64,000 nucleotides of DNA from positions 1 through 64,000 of the forward strand of contig NZ_FNVF01000008.1 in assembly GCF_900107975.1 (NCBI RefSeq), given 5' to 3'. Of the stretch, positions 36,668 through 46,498 are shown piece by piece. Every line of letters starts with the position of its first letter. Positions within the stretch are counted from its first letter, which is position 1. The notes beneath the pieces were generated by a model. It saw only the letters and a program-made list of their open reading frames with translations, searched no databases and was not told where the DNA came from. The translations under genes and the position numbers were made by a program. This DNA comes from Paenibacillus sp. UNC499MF. GTDB lineage: Bacteria > Bacillota > Bacilli > Paenibacillales > NBRC-103111.

Positions 36668-37918
36668 ATGAATCCTGTCCGCTATGAAAAAGTGACGGCC
36701 AAACAAGTGCTGAACCCGGTCAAAACACCGGCGATGCCTTTCGAGCATTCCATCAACCCGTACCGCGGCTGCCAGCACGGGTGCAGCTTCTGCTACGCCC
36801 GTGCGATGCATGCCTTCCTCGGGCTGAACGGCGACGATACGTTCCAGACGAACATTCTGATAAAAGAGAACGCCCCCGAGGCGCTGCGGGAACAGCTCCG
36901 CAAAGCCGCGCGTTCCCGCAAAGGGCTGGCCGGGATCGGCCGCATCGCCATCGGCACGGCCACCGATCCGTATCAGCAGGCGGAGGGCCGCGCCAAGCTG
37001 ACGCGCGGCTGCCTGGAGGTGCTTACGGAGTACCCCGTGCCCCTGACGATCACAACCCGGTCCCCGCTGATTCTGCGGGATCTGGACCTGCTCCGGAAGC
37101 TGCCCGTCTACGCCGTGAACATCAGCCTGAACACGCTGAATCGGACGACCTGGCGCAACTTTGAGCCTGGAGCCCCTTCCCCCGCGAAGCGGCTGGAGAC
37201 GGTGCGCGCACTGACCGATGCCGGGATACCGGCCGGCATCTTCATGGCCCCCATGCTCCCCTACATTACCGACGGCCGGGACGAGCTTGAAGAGCTGTTC
37301 GAGGCCGCCTCGGAGCATGGCGCGCAGTTCGTTATGGCGTCGTACCTGCGCCTGAGCGCTTCGGACGTCAAGGTGTGGTTTTTCGAGACGATCCGGCGGC
37401 ATTATCCGCAGCTCGTCGGCAAATACGCCAGGCTGTATGCCGCCTCCGCCTATGCACCCCGGGAATACCGCGATCCCGTCCGCATGTACATCGACGGGCT
37501 GCTGGAGCGGTACGGGCTGCGCGACATGGACGAGGAGGAAGAGGCGCCTCGTCCGCAGGAGCGGGCGGCAGCCGGCCTCCAGGGCCGGTCAAGCGGGAAA
37601 CCGCTTGAAGTCGCCTGGGAGCCGCCCCCGGCTGTTCCCGGCTGCGCCGGCAGCGGCTGTGCCGCGGCGAACGCGGATGCCGCCGGGAACGGCTGTGCGG
37701 CGGCAAGTGCAGATGCGTCCGGGAACGGCGGCTTCGCCGGAGCGGCCGGAGACAGCGCAAGCCGCGGGGAATTCGCCTGCGGCCCGGACGCGGCACGGCA
37801 GAGCGCCGGGCCCCCCGGCGACGCTCGGGCGGTGGCGGCCGGCACGAAAGCCGGAGCGGGAACGCCTCCGGCGCCGGGGCCCGACTCGCCTCCGGCGCAG
37901 CTCGTGTTTTCCTTTTAA
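36668..37918 (+). CDS. Radical SAM protein with low-complexity C-terminal tail
   Basis: The first ~290 residues form a radical SAM domain with the cluster motif CQHGCSFCYA (C-x3-C-x2-C), INPYRGC before it and GTATDPYQQAEG after it. This matches the SplB-related Rv2578c-type group. Residues from about 300 to 410 are rich in Ala, Gly and Pro, with repeated GCAAAxADAxGNG units containing extra cysteines. The protein ends in QLVFSF. The tail GC content is markedly higher than the domain. The reaction catalysed is unknown. Confidence 0.87.
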   Translation: MNPVRYEKVTAKQVLNPVKTPAMPFEHSINPYRGCQHGCSFCYARAMHAFLGLNGDDTFQTNILIKENAPEALREQLRKAARSRKGLAGIGRIAIGTATDPYQQAEGRAKLTRGCLEVLTEYPVPLTITTRSPLILRDLDLLRKLPVYAVNISLNTLNRTTWRNFEPGAPSPAKRLETVRALTDAGIPAGIFMAPMLPYITDGRDELEELFEAASEHGAQFVMASYLRLSASDVKVWFFETIRRHYPQLVGKYARLYAASAYAPREYRDPVRMYIDGLLERYGLRDMDEEEEAPRPQERAAAGLQGRSSGKPLEVAWEPPPAVPGCAGSGCAAANADAAGNGCAAASADASGNGGFAGAAGDSASRGEFACGPDAARQSAGPPGDARAVAAGTKAGAGTPPAPGPDSPPAQLVFSF

Positions 37919-37960
37919 ACACGGCGCCTTGAGGACGCTTTACCTTTGTCGGCGCCTGTT

Positions 37961-37989
37961 AGAGTCCGGGTTGATCCGGGCTCTTTTTT
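37961..37989 (+). terminator. Terminator of the radical SAM gene
   Basis: AGAGTCCGG (37961-37969) pairs with CCGGGCTCT (37976-37984), followed by T6. Between here and the Nudix gene (310 bp) lies only the repeat at 38199-38258. Confidence 0.85.
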
Positions 37990-38198
37990 CGTTTACGCTT
38001 CAAGATAGATAAGGGCTGGAGACGCGTTCCGGTAAAGCGGGAGCTAAACTCCTCCCCAAACGCGGAGCCTATTTTACTGCCAAACGGGGCCGATCCGCCC
38101 GACTGCCTCCCACATCCTGACGTGATCTGCCGAATCTTCCAGACATCTTGAGCCTAGCGGCGGATAACGCAATTATGCGCAGCGATTGTGCACAACAA

Positions 38199-38258
38199 TT
38201 GTTCGCAGCGTTGTTCGCAGCGTTGTTCACAGCGTTGTTCACAGCAGTTGTACACAGA
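38199..38258. repeat. 12-bp tandem repeat upstream of the Nudix gene
   Basis: Four units of TTGTTCGCAGCG, the last two with TTGTTCACAGC, lie at 38199-38246, with decayed units on both sides. The array ends about 40 bp before the Nudix start codon. Confidence 0.9.
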
Positions 38259-38299
38259 GGCTCTAGCCCGCCTACTTTTTTATAGAAAGAAGGAATTTC

Positions 38300-38962
38300 A
38301 TGACGCCCGAAATGTTCGATATTTACGACGAAGACGCCAACCGGATCGGGACCGCTTCACGCGAGGAGGTCCATACGGCCGGGTACTGGCATCAGACCTT
38401 TCACTGCTGGCTTGTCCGCCCGGAGGGGGAGGGACGCATGGTGCTGTTTCAGCTCCGTTCGTCTTCCAAGGATACGTTCCCGGACAAGTTCGATATTACG
38501 GCGGCGGGCCATCTGACCTCGGGTGAGACGATCCAGGGAGCGTCCCGCGAGCTTCAGGAGGAGCTGGGCCTCAGCGTTCCGTTCGACAGGCTTTCTCTTC
38601 TGTTTACCGTGCGCACCGATGAGAGGGGAACCGTGCGCGGCAGAACGTTTATCGACCGCGAAATCAGCCATGTCTTCGGTTATGCCAGCGATTGGCCCCT
38701 GGAGGCGTACACGCTTCAGGAGGAAGAAGTCTCCGGGCTGTACGAGGCCGAGCTTCACCGGCTGGCCGCTCTTTTCGAGGGCACGGCGGACTCCCTGGAA
38801 GTCCGCGGCGTATTGGCACAGTCTGCGAACGGCGAAGGGGACGGCGGCCTGTCTCAAGCCGATTCGGGCGCCGCATCGGTCCGGACCGTCACCAAGGAGG
38901 ATTTCGTCCCCCATCCGGACGACTACTATCTTCGCGTGTTTGAACTGCTCGCGAAGATCTAG
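38300..38962 (+). CDS. Nudix hydrolase
   Basis: The 220-residue protein starts EMFDIYDEDANRIGTASREEVH, as in the isopentenyl-diphosphate isomerase-like Nudix group. The Nudix box is GHLTSGETIQGASRELQEEL, with the metal-binding glutamates. The C-terminal 60 residues are less conserved (EDFVPHPDDYYLRVFELL). The substrate is unknown. The ATG has GAAAGAAGGAA upstream, and the SDR gene follows after about 70 bp. Confidence 0.9.
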   Translation: MTPEMFDIYDEDANRIGTASREEVHTAGYWHQTFHCWLVRPEGEGRMVLFQLRSSSKDTFPDKFDITAAGHLTSGETIQGASRELQEELGLSVPFDRLSLLFTVRTDERGTVRGRTFIDREISHVFGYASDWPLEAYTLQEEEVSGLYEAELHRLAALFEGTADSLEVRGVLAQSANGEGDGGLSQADSGAASVRTVTKEDFVPHPDDYYLRVFELLAKI

Positions 38963-39034
38963 GCACTCATACGGGCGTGGAGGAATACGATGGAGCATGA
39001 TATTCGCCTATCCTTATCATTCAGGAGGTTCAGC

Positions 39035-39934
39035 ATGTATCCTATCTACCCTTACACAGGAAAAGAAACGAAATGCGAGGAGCAGCCGGTTCCGTTTCCC
39101 GCGCAGCATCAGCCCCGCCAGCCCGGCATCGAATCCGAAATGGTTCCCCGGCCGATCGCCGAAAATCCTTATTACACCGGCAGCGGCAAGCTGCTGGACC
39201 GCGTAGCCCTCATTACGGGCGGAGACAGCGGCATCGGACGCGCAACGGCTATTTCTTTCGCCAAGGAAGGCGCTGCGGTGGCTATCGTATTCCTGTACGA
39301 ATGGAGTGACGCCGAAGAAACCCGCGCCCGGATCGAGCAGCTCGGCGGACGCTGTCTCCTGATCCAAGCGGATCTGCGGGCGAAAGCCGCCAGCTGCGAG
39401 GTCGTCGCCAAAACGTTATCGGCGTTCGGCAGACTGGATATTCTGGTGAACAACCATGCCGTTCAATTCCCGCAGCAAAGCATTCTGGATATTTCCGAGG
39501 AGCAGCTTTACGATACGTACCGGACGAATATTTTTCCATTCTTCTTCCTGACCCAGGCGGCTCTGCCCCATCTGTGCTGCGGATCTTCCATCATCAATAC
39601 CGCCTCCATCACGGCGTACAGAGGCCAGAAGGACCTGATCGACTATTCGTCCACCAAAGGCGCCATCGTCTCCTTCACGCGTTCTCTGGCACTGTCGCTC
39701 GTGGACGAAGGCATCCGGGTAAACGCGGTCGCTCCGGGTCCTATCTGGACACCTCTTATTCCTTCCAGCTTCTCGGCGGAAAAAGTCCGTATCTTCGGGG
39801 CGGAAGTTCCGATGAAGCGGGCCGGTCAGCCTTTCGAGCTGGCTCCCGCCTACGTGTACCTGGCGAGCGACGACTCCAGCTACGTGACCGGACAGACCAT
39901 TCACGTTAACGGCGGGGGCATGGTCACGTCCTAA
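39035..39934 (+). CDS. SDR family oxidoreductase (YhdF/YhxC-like)
   Basis: The 299-residue Rossmann protein has a ~45-residue Pro/Gln-rich N-terminal lead (QHQPRQPGIESEMVPRP), the NAD(P) motif ITGGDSGIGRA, the NNHA turn and the catalytic YSSTKGA. It ends GQTIHVNGGGMVTS. This is the form of the Bacillus YhdF/YhxC general-stress dehydrogenases, whose substrates are unknown. The ATG at 39035 follows AGGAGG by 6 nt and is preferred over 38990. Confidence 0.92.
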   Translation: MYPIYPYTGKETKCEEQPVPFPAQHQPRQPGIESEMVPRPIAENPYYTGSGKLLDRVALITGGDSGIGRATAISFAKEGAAVAIVFLYEWSDAEETRARIEQLGGRCLLIQADLRAKAASCEVVAKTLSAFGRLDILVNNHAVQFPQQSILDISEEQLYDTYRTNIFPFFFLTQAALPHLCCGSSIINTASITAYRGQKDLIDYSSTKGAIVSFTRSLALSLVDEGIRVNAVAPGPIWTPLIPSSFSAEKVRIFGAEVPMKRAGQPFELAPAYVYLASDDSSYVTGQTIHVNGGGMVTS

Positions 39935-40001
39935 TCCGACCGGTAAAGCCGCCTTATGCTCCGGTGAGGCGGCCGGTCATCCGTTACCCAGCAATCCTTT
40001 A

Positions 40002-40030
40002 TTGCTTTATCAGAGTAAAAGATCTATAAT
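40002..40030 (+). promoter_or_regulatory. Promoter of the amino acid permease gene
   Basis: TTGCTT (40002-40007), a 17-bp spacer and TATAAT (40025-40030) lie about 50 bp before the start codon. Confidence 0.75.
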
Positions 40031-40081
40031 ACTTCCCTACACTAAATTTCATGCACATAAGCAATAAAGGAGTCCTTATTT

Positions 40082-41554
40082 ATGTCTAACGAGCCGCGCA
40101 AACTCGGTTTGCTCCCTCTCATTTCCCTTGTCGTAGGTTCCATGATCGGCGGAGGGATTTTCAGCATGCCTGCCGATATGGCGCAGGATGCGGGAAGCGG
40201 CGCCGCCTTGATCGGCTGGGCGCTTACCGGCGTCGGAGTCATCATGCTTGCCTTAACCTTCCAAAGTCTCGCCAACCGGCTGCCAAGCCTGGATAACGGC
40301 ATCGTCCGTTACGCCGAAACCGGCTTCGGCCGCTTCGTCGGCTTTATAAGCGCCTGGGGCTACTGGCTCGCCAATATGATCACGATCGTGGCAAGCTCGG
40401 TGCTGCTGTTCGGCGCTCTGGATTATTTCATTCCCGTATTCGACGGCGGCAATAACGTCCTGGCCATCGTGTGCGCTTCGCTGCTCGTATGGCTGCTCCA
40501 CAGTTTACAGCTCTCGGGAATCCGGGAAGCGACTCTCGTCCATATCGTAACGACGATGGCCAAGCTTATCCCGATCCTGGTCTTTATAGCGGCGCTGGCG
40601 ACCGTCTTTCATTCGCCGACTTTTATCGCGGACCTGTGGAAAACCGCCGCCGAAGCCGCCGGGTCTCCCATCCGGTTCACGGATATAGGGAGTCAGGTGA
40701 AGCAGGCGATGTTTATTACCGTCTGGGCGTTCCTCGGCGTAGAAGGCGCCGTGGTGCTGTCCGGCCGCGCCAAGCGCAAATCAGACGTCGGCAAAGCGAC
40801 AGTCATCGGCCTCATCGGCACGCTCGTCCTGTATATGCTCGTGTCGCTGCTTTCTTACGGAGCCATGAGCAGAGCGGCTCTCGCCTCGCTTCCTACGCCG
40901 TCGGCCGCCTATGTGCTGGAAGCGGCAGTCGGCAAGTGGGGCGCCGTGCTGATCAACGCCGGCCTCATCGTCTCTCTGCTCGGGCTCCTGCTCGGCATGT
41001 CTCTGCTTTCCGCGGAGACGCTCTACGTAGCAGGGAAGCAGAAGCTCATGCCGGCCTGGTTGTCCGGCGAAAACAAAAACGGCGCCCCCAAAGGCGCGCT
41101 CTGGATGACGACGGGGTCCGTCCAGCTTTTCCTGATCCTGGTCGTAACCGCCTCGTCCACCTACCATGCGCTGTACCTTGTCGCGACGACGGCGGCGCTT
41201 ATGCCTTACCTGCTGTCTTCACTCTTTCTCGTCAAAACGGCGATCGGGGGAAAAGCCTACGCCACGCAGAATTCTCCCGGGGAATCCCCCCTCTGGAGCG
41301 GACCGCGCAAGCGCGAGCTGGCTTATGGAGCCGCCGCTACGCTCTACTCGCTGTTTCTTCTCTATGCGGCAGGGCTGACAAATCTGCTCTATGTATGTAT
41401 GCTTTACACCCTCGGTCTTGCCTTCTACTCCTTCTCGGGAAGGGAAAAAGGCATCCGGGCGATGTACGAGCCCGCTGAAGCTTTCGCCGCCTCGGCAATC
41501 ATCGTGCTGGGACTCTACTCGGCTATCCAGTTCATTTCCGGACATGCCGGGTAA
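40082..41554 (+). CDS. Basic amino acid/polyamine antiporter, APC superfamily (ArcD/YdgI-like)
   Basis: The 490-residue membrane protein has about twelve to thirteen helices. It has the APC helix-1 motif GSMIGGGIFSMPADMAQDAG and the helix-6 region FITVWAFLGVEGAVVLSGRAK. The pattern is that of arginine/ornithine or lysine/agmatine exchangers; no arc genes are adjacent, so the substrate is inferred only from family. AAAGGAGTCC precedes the ATG. Confidence 0.88.
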   Translation: MSNEPRKLGLLPLISLVVGSMIGGGIFSMPADMAQDAGSGAALIGWALTGVGVIMLALTFQSLANRLPSLDNGIVRYAETGFGRFVGFISAWGYWLANMITIVASSVLLFGALDYFIPVFDGGNNVLAIVCASLLVWLLHSLQLSGIREATLVHIVTTMAKLIPILVFIAALATVFHSPTFIADLWKTAAEAAGSPIRFTDIGSQVKQAMFITVWAFLGVEGAVVLSGRAKRKSDVGKATVIGLIGTLVLYMLVSLLSYGAMSRAALASLPTPSAAYVLEAAVGKWGAVLINAGLIVSLLGLLLGMSLLSAETLYVAGKQKLMPAWLSGENKNGAPKGALWMTTGSVQLFLILVVTASSTYHALYLVATTAALMPYLLSSLFLVKTAIGGKAYATQNSPGESPLWSGPRKRELAYGAAATLYSLFLLYAAGLTNLLYVCMLYTLGLAFYSFSGREKGIRAMYEPAEAFAASAIIVLGLYSAIQFISGHAG

Positions 41555-41629
41555 GCTAGGCAAGCCTTTACGGCGTACATCCGGAAAAGCGAGGCCCGAA
41601 TCGTGGCACGCTAACCGGCTAAACAACGC

Positions 41630-41655
41630 AGGCCCCTTAATCGGGGCCTTTTTTT
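41630..41655 (+). terminator. Terminator of the amino acid permease gene
   Basis: AGGCCCC (41630-41636) pairs with GGGGCCT (41643-41649), followed by T7. The 200 bp that follow include a GCAAACC/GGTTTGC hairpin near 41700-41720 and nothing else I can name. Confidence 0.9.
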
Positions 41656-41861
41656 GAACCGCAGCTTACGGAAAGGATCGCGGCATACCCTCACGTTGCA
41701 GCAAACCCCCGGAGGTTTGCGCGGGCTTCGACCAGCCTCCGCGCAGCGCTTCACGCGTGCGTCGGGATCGCGTAGCAAGCGACGGTGTTGCGGCAGCGTA
41801 TACGGATCGCGCAGCTCTCTGGCGTAATATACCGGCCCCGTGACATCCGTTAATCACATGC

Positions 41862-41900
41862 AAAAAACCGCACGGCTTCCATAGAAGCACGCGCGGTTTT
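41862..41900 (-). terminator. Terminator of the chemoreceptor gene
   Basis: AAAACCGC..CTTC and GAAGC..GCGGTTTT form an interrupted stem around CATA, followed on the minus strand by U6 (41867-41862). Confidence 0.8.
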
Positions 41901-41938
41901 CCCGGCAAGCCGATGCGGCCCGCCTTTTTTGTATATGA

Positions 41939-43942
41939 CTACTTGATCGTAAAAGCGGAAGCCAGCTTCTGCATCTCTTCCGCCATGGAGCTGAGCGACT
42001 CGGCCGACGAGGAAATGTCGTTCATCGAATGAAGCTGCCCGTTCATGCTTTGGGCGACCTGCTGCATCTGATTCAGCGTCTGCTTCGAAATATCGACCAT
42101 TTCCTGCGAAGAAGCGGACACTTCTTCCGTCCCTGCCGAGATTTCCTGGGTGGCTGCGGACACTTCTTCAATCTGGGCGGACACATCCAGGATAGCCGTC
42201 TGGATGGAACGGAACGACTGCGCCATCGCGTTCATCAAGTCTTCGCCCTGGGCGACTTCCTCTAGACTGCTCTCGATAGACTCCGTGCTTTTGCCCGTGG
42301 CGGCGACGATTTCATCCAAAATCTCCTGGATCTCCACGGTCGATTGACTTGTCTGCTCCGCAAGCTTCTTGACCTCACCCGCCACGACGGCAAAACCCCG
42401 GCCGTGTTCGCCGGCTCTAGCCGCTTCAATGGACGCGTTAAGGGACAGCAGGTTCGTCTGGCGGGCGATATCGGAAATCGTACTGGCGATCTTCTGGATT
42501 TCCGCGGATTTCTCCTGCAGCGAATAAATCGTGCCCGCCGAATCCCGTACGTTACTTCCCACGACCTTCATCTGGTTCAGCGTCCGATCGACCGTTTCAC
42601 TGCCCCGGTTTACCTCGGAGCGCACGCTGTCCGTCGTTTCGGCCACCTGTGTGGAGGAAGCCGCGATTTTCTGAATGCCGATCGCCATCTCCTCCATAGC
42701 CTGCGCGGTCTGCTGGGCCGCGTCATGCTGGGTTTCGGCTCCCACGGCCGTGGAATTGGCCGTTTCGGACGTGCGGGAAGCGACGCCGGCCGATTCGGCG
42801 GAAATAGCCGTCAGCTCTTCGCTGGACGACGCCATATGATCGATCGCGTTTTTCATCCGGTCCAGGATGGAGCCGAACGAGTCCATCATGCCGTTGATAT
42901 CCGCATTGAGCAGACCCATTTCGTCTTTTCCCTTCACGTCCAGCCTTCCGGTCAAATCGCCGCCGGCGGCTTTGCGCATCATCCCCGAAATGTTCATCAG
43001 CGGGCGCAGGATAGCTCGGGAAGCGAGGATCGAAATCAGAATAACGAGAAGGACGGATATCGCGATTATGACGCCGGCCAGCGTTTTCGCTTTGGCCACC
43101 GTACTGTACACCTCGGTTTTCGGGGCGCTTATAAACAGCTTCCAGCCGGTTTTCTGCACTTCGGAGTAAGCCAGAGCAGCCTCTCCCACCGTCCCGTCGT
43201 CGGCGTATATATAACCGGTTTTGTCCGCGGAGGCCGCGAGCTTATTGTCCAGATCCGGCGCGATATCCTTCGCGGGCTTGCCGATATCAGCCGGGTCCGG
43301 ATGGAGCAGAATATTGCGGTTTCCGGACAGCAGGAAGGCGTAGCCTTTTTCCCCGAAATGAATCCGCGACACAAGCGAAACGATTTGTTTCGGACTTACG
43401 ATCGCTTGAATAATTCCGGCATATTCGCCGTTCTTGTCCAGAATCGGCTGGTCGATAATGATAATATCTTCTTTGGAGCTGACATCTTTCAAAATATCCG
43501 TGACGGCCAGCTTTTTGGACGCCTTCGCGTTTTTAACGTTCTGAAAAGCCGATACGTCCGTAACTCCGCCTTCCGTACCGTAAGAAACGTCTTTGCGGTC
43601 GATGTAGGCAAAATAGAACATTTCAGGATCGCTGTCCTGCAGAATGTCGAGATAAGGCAGCACTTCTTTCTCGGAAGCCGCCGCCGCAAATTCAGGATGC
43701 GCTTTTACGAGCCCCTCCACCGCGTTTATTTTCTGCTCCATCCACAAGTCGATATCGGCCGCGCCCATTTCTGCCCGTATTCTCAAGTTTTCTTGGGTTT
43801 GCTTAGAAATGTAGCCATTGGAATTCGACGTTAGGATAAGAGTGGCCGCAATTAATGGAACCGACGTCATCACAAGCAAAAGCAGGGAAATTTTGATCCG
43901 CAAAGACAAATCACGGAATTTGAAGGTTAAACCGGGTTTCAT
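41939..43942 (-). CDS. Methyl-accepting chemotaxis protein
   Basis: The 667-residue receptor has an N-terminal helix (about 15-35), an extracellular dCache-type ligand domain, a second helix near 285-310, a HAMP domain and a long cytoplasmic helical hairpin. The tip sequence is [39 protein letters not shown], which contacts CheA and CheW. The ATG at 43942 follows AAGGAGTGAAATTG. No other chemotaxis gene is nearby. A TGTCGAA site lies 48 bp upstream of the start. Confidence 0.93.
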   Translation of the reverse strand: MKPGLTFKFRDLSLRIKISLLLLVMTSVPLIAATLILTSNSNGYISKQTQENLRIRAEMGAADIDLWMEQKINAVEGLVKAHPEFAAAASEKEVLPYLDILQDSDPEMFYFAYIDRKDVSYGTEGGVTDVSAFQNVKNAKASKKLAVTDILKDVSSKEDIIIIDQPILDKNGEYAGIIQAIVSPKQIVSLVSRIHFGEKGYAFLLSGNRNILLHPDPADIGKPAKDIAPDLDNKLAASADKTGYIYADDGTVGEAALAYSEVQKTGWKLFISAPKTEVYSTVAKAKTLAGVIIAISVLLVILISILASRAILRPLMNISGMMRKAAGGDLTGRLDVKGKDEMGLLNADINGMMDSFGSILDRMKNAIDHMASSSEELTAISAESAGVASRTSETANSTAVGAETQHDAAQQTAQAMEEMAIGIQKIAASSTQVAETTDSVRSEVNRGSETVDRTLNQMKVVGSNVRDSAGTIYSLQEKSAEIQKIASTISDIARQTNLLSLNASIEAARAGEHGRGFAVVAGEVKKLAEQTSQSTVEIQEILDEIVAATGKSTESIESSLEEVAQGEDLMNAMAQSFRSIQTAILDVSAQIEEVSAATQEISAGTEEVSASSQEMVDISKQTLNQMQQVAQSMNGQLHSMNDISSSAESLSSMAEEMQKLASAFTIK

Positions 43943-43989
43943 CAATTTCACTCCTTGACAGGTTTCAATTTCTATGTCATCTCTCCATT

Positions 43990-43996
43990 TTCGACA
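43990..43996 (-). promoter_or_regulatory. Spo0A-box-like site upstream of the chemoreceptor
   Basis: An exact TGTCGAA on the minus strand. A single 7-bp match can occur by chance, so this is weak by itself. Confidence 0.25.
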
Positions 43997-44080
43997 ACTT
44001 TCTACATGCCTCCTTTGCAATAAGTTCCATTCCTTAAATTTCGGTAAAGTTTTCCGCGCCCCAAATGACACGAGGCACGC

Positions 44081-44109
44081 AAAAAACGGAAAGCCGTGGG
44101 CCATCCGTT
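44081..44109 (-). terminator. Terminator of the SMR gene
   Basis: AACGGA (44085-44090) pairs with TCCGTT (44104-44109), followed by a U-run on the minus strand. Confidence 0.7.
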
Positions 44110-44145
44110 TTCATCGTTTCAGTAATCCATGTTATATGCCCCGGT

Positions 44146-44472
44146 TCAGGCATGTCCTTTGTTAGTCAGATTCAGCAGCGCAACGCCGGCAATAATGAGA
44201 ATAATTCCGATCACTCCGGCAACGCTCAGCTTCTCTTTCCAGACCAGAAAACCGAGGATAGCGGTAAAAGCGGTCCCCACTCCCGACCATATCGCGTAGC
44301 TGAGACCCAGCGGCAATGTTTTGAGCGCCATGGACAAGCAGTAGAACGCCGTTCCGTAACCGAGGATGACGCCCGCGCTTGGCAGCCATTTTGTAAAGCC
44401 TTCCGAAGATTTCAGCAGGCTGGTCGCAATAATTTCACCTATAATGGCAACGGCCAAATACACATATCCCAT
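44146..44472 (-). CDS. Small multidrug resistance (SMR) family efflux protein
   Basis: The 108-residue protein has four helices. The essential Glu is in helix 1 (AIIGEIIATSLLKSSEGF, Glu13 region), and YGTAFYCLSMALKTLPLGLSYAIWSGVGTA matches the EmrE/QacC conserved stretch. These proteins act as dimers that exchange protons for cations such as quaternary ammonium compounds or guanidinium. Here it is a single gene, with no second SMR subunit and no guanidine riboswitch seen. Confidence 0.93.
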   Translation of the reverse strand: MGYVYLAVAIIGEIIATSLLKSSEGFTKWLPSAGVILGYGTAFYCLSMALKTLPLGLSYAIWSGVGTAFTAILGFLVWKEKLSVAGVIGIILIIAGVALLNLTNKGHA

Positions 44473-44540
44473 TCCCGTTAAACTCCTCTGTAAAATTTAT
44501 GTAGCTACCTATCTGTTCATTATACCGCAAATTCACGCAA

Positions 44541-44577
44541 AAAATAAAAACGGCACCGGCCGTATAGGCCGATGCCG
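44541..44577 (-). terminator. Terminator of the metallophosphoesterase gene
   Basis: CGGCACCGGCC (44551-44561) pairs with GGCCGATGCCG (44567-44577) over 11 positions (one G-U), followed on the minus strand by TTTTTATTTTTT. Confidence 0.9.
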
Positions 44578-44609
44578 GTTCATATCGGTAAACTCCGGTG
44601 TCTCTTCCG

Positions 44610-45605
44610 TTAATTCCCGACGGGAATTTTAAACTGGGCTTCCGGGATCCACTTCTTGGCGTAAAAATCCCGCCCTTGAATCGATACCCGGTCCTCGTAC
44701 ACTTCTACGTACAAGCCTTCGCTTTCCTTGGCGTCCTTAAGCTTCTCTCCGCCTTGACCGTCGGAAGTCCACGGACGTTCCACGGAGGAGGAATTGACCA
44801 TCGTGAACTTGTCCTTCACAAGAGTGTTCGGCTGCCGGAGCTCCCAGTGCGTATGGCCGCTGAAAAAGATCACCTGCGGATACTTCGACAAAATGCTTTT
44901 CAGCTCCTTATGCTGGACGACCGGTCGCTTGTTGGAGGCTACCGACGTTCCGGCAACCGTTCCGGGAAGCGGCTGATGCAGGAAAACGAAAATCGGCTTC
45001 CCCGATTCCTGGCCGTGCTTGGCGAGCGATTGTTCCAGCCAGTTCAGCTGCTCCTTGGAAAGATAGGCGTCTTCCATATTGTCGGGGTTGGTCTGACGGT
45101 ACTGCTCCGAACCCAGGAATATAAACGGGTAACCTTTGATTTCCTCTTCATAGTAGACCTTCTTCTCTCCGGTAAAAGACAAAAATCTGCCGATGGAAGC
45201 CGCTTCGGTCTCTTTATTGGGAAAGCTGTTCGGACTCCAGTTTCCTTTCGCGTTCAGCCAGGCGGAATAAAATTCATGATTGCCGATAGTGGCGAAAGTT
45301 TTTGCGGGATGCGGGGCGCTTTTCATCAGCTCGTTAAGCCTCGTGTAATCACGGGCGGAGCCGCCGGTCAAATCCCCGTTGATCACGAGAGCGTCGGCAT
45401 TCGGATTAACCCGGTTAAGGTCTTCGAGAGCTTCCGTAAATTTACGCTGGGATTCTTTCTTGGAGGCGTCGACATGCACATCGCTGATTACCGGAAAAGT
45501 CAGCACCGGCTTGTCCGCCCTCTCTTGTACCGCACCCGCGGGAACGGTGGAAAGTACGAGCAAACTCGCCGACAAAAGAAGCGTCAAACCTGCTTTATTC
45601 TTCAT
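44610..45605 (-). CDS. Secreted calcineurin-like metallophosphoesterase
   Basis: The 331-residue precursor has a signal peptide (hydrophobic to about residue 22, then GAVQERADK). The dinuclear metal site is spread over PVISDVHVD, VINGDLTGG, TIGNHEFY, VFLHQPLPG and FFSGHTHWELR. The C terminus is a beta-rich domain. A phosphoesterase acting outside the membrane is expected; substrate unknown. The ATG at 45605 is preferred over 45620 because GGAGGGAATGTGT stands just before it. Confidence 0.9.
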   Translation of the reverse strand: MKNKAGLTLLLSASLLVLSTVPAGAVQERADKPVLTFPVISDVHVDASKKESQRKFTEALEDLNRVNPNADALVINGDLTGGSARDYTRLNELMKSAPHPAKTFATIGNHEFYSAWLNAKGNWSPNSFPNKETEAASIGRFLSFTGEKKVYYEEEIKGYPFIFLGSEQYRQTNPDNMEDAYLSKEQLNWLEQSLAKHGQESGKPIFVFLHQPLPGTVAGTSVASNKRPVVQHKELKSILSKYPQVIFFSGHTHWELRQPNTLVKDKFTMVNSSSVERPWTSDGQGGEKLKDAKESEGLYVEVYEDRVSIQGRDFYAKKWIPEAQFKIPVGN

Positions 45606-46439
45606 ACACATTCCCTCCATTTCATCTTAGGACGGGGAGAAAAGGTCAAGTCAGGAGGGGCTGAAACGTTTTACGGCGGAAAAGAAAGAAGCACGTTCAA
45701 AAGAGACCGTGCCCCCATCCGGTTTGTGCCGACGGCGTCTGGACAGCCCTGTAAGAACAGTCCGCGCCGTTTCTATATATGATGAGACAATCGTTGTGTC
45801 TGACTCTGGTCCCATTCGTTTCTCTATATCATTCTCTCCGCTCTATCCGATTTCTCCAATTACCGCAGGTCTCTCTCCTCCTACGAAAAAGCAGCGGCAC
45901 AGATCCGCTGAACTTGTGTCAGGCTTGACCTTTTCTCCCTTATAATTGGAAAATCATAACTTCTAATACCCGTTCCGCAAAAAAGGTAAACCCTTATGTT
46001 CCGCGGGATACGAACTTTCGCGGCATCCAAAATGTGCCTTTTCTGATTATATAGATTCCAGGCAAAAAAAGACACCCTTGCGGGTGCCTTTCGGAAAAGA
46101 TTCTTTCCGACAATCGATTGTTGGCGGTAATAGTCTCCATAGAGGCCGTCCGGATTCCGGTTAAAAGAGGCCGGAGTTCATACATCCCCTGCTGCGCAGG
46201 GAGAGTTTTGTTCATGCTCTGGCTGATCAGCGGCAGACAGCCCTGCTCGAAGACTGCGGACCGGCACACCGTGTACGGAGCCGCCGCTCTTCGCTCGTCA
46301 CGAGACAGCGACTGCGTGTTCAGCGGCACGGCAATTTTTTAGCCAAAAAAACCCGGCTTCCGAGTAAGTAAACCGGCGACCGCCAGTCGTTAACCGCCAA
46401 ATATCCGGTTCAAAATCCAGGATTTGGGCGCCCCTAAAG
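45606..46439. other. Long intergenic region with no supported protein gene
   Basis: About 830 bp lie between the metallophosphoesterase start and the cspB-type promoter. There is a minus-strand terminator at 46066-46090 (GGCACCC/GGGTGTC with T7) and a weaker one near 46345-46375. The minus-strand open frame 45994-46329 runs through the first terminator and has no ribosome binding site, so I do not call it. An untranslated RNA ending at 46066 is possible, but no promoter for it is visible. Confidence 0.5.
46066..46090 (-). terminator. Orphan minus-strand terminator
   Basis: GGCACCC pairs with GGGTGTC around GCAA, followed by T7 on the minus strand. No convincing gene lies upstream of it on that strand. 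Confidence 0.8.
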
Positions 46440-46468
46440 TTGCTATAGCGGAAAATATATGGTAAAAT
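46440..46468 (+). promoter_or_regulatory. Promoter of the cold-shock gene
   Basis: TTGCTA (46440-46445), a 17-bp spacer and TAAAAT (46463-46468) give a 5' leader of about 130 nt. Confidence 0.7.
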
Positions 46469-46498
46469 GAGTTATACGTATATTTTTAGTTCTAAGTT

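Noticed and set aside
42344-43834. Plus-strand open frame opposite the chemoreceptor
   Set aside because: Antisense to conserved receptor signalling sequence and lacks start signals.
45994-46329. Minus-strand open frame of 111 codons
   Set aside because: It runs through a strong terminator, starts at a GTG without a ribosome binding site and matches no family I know.
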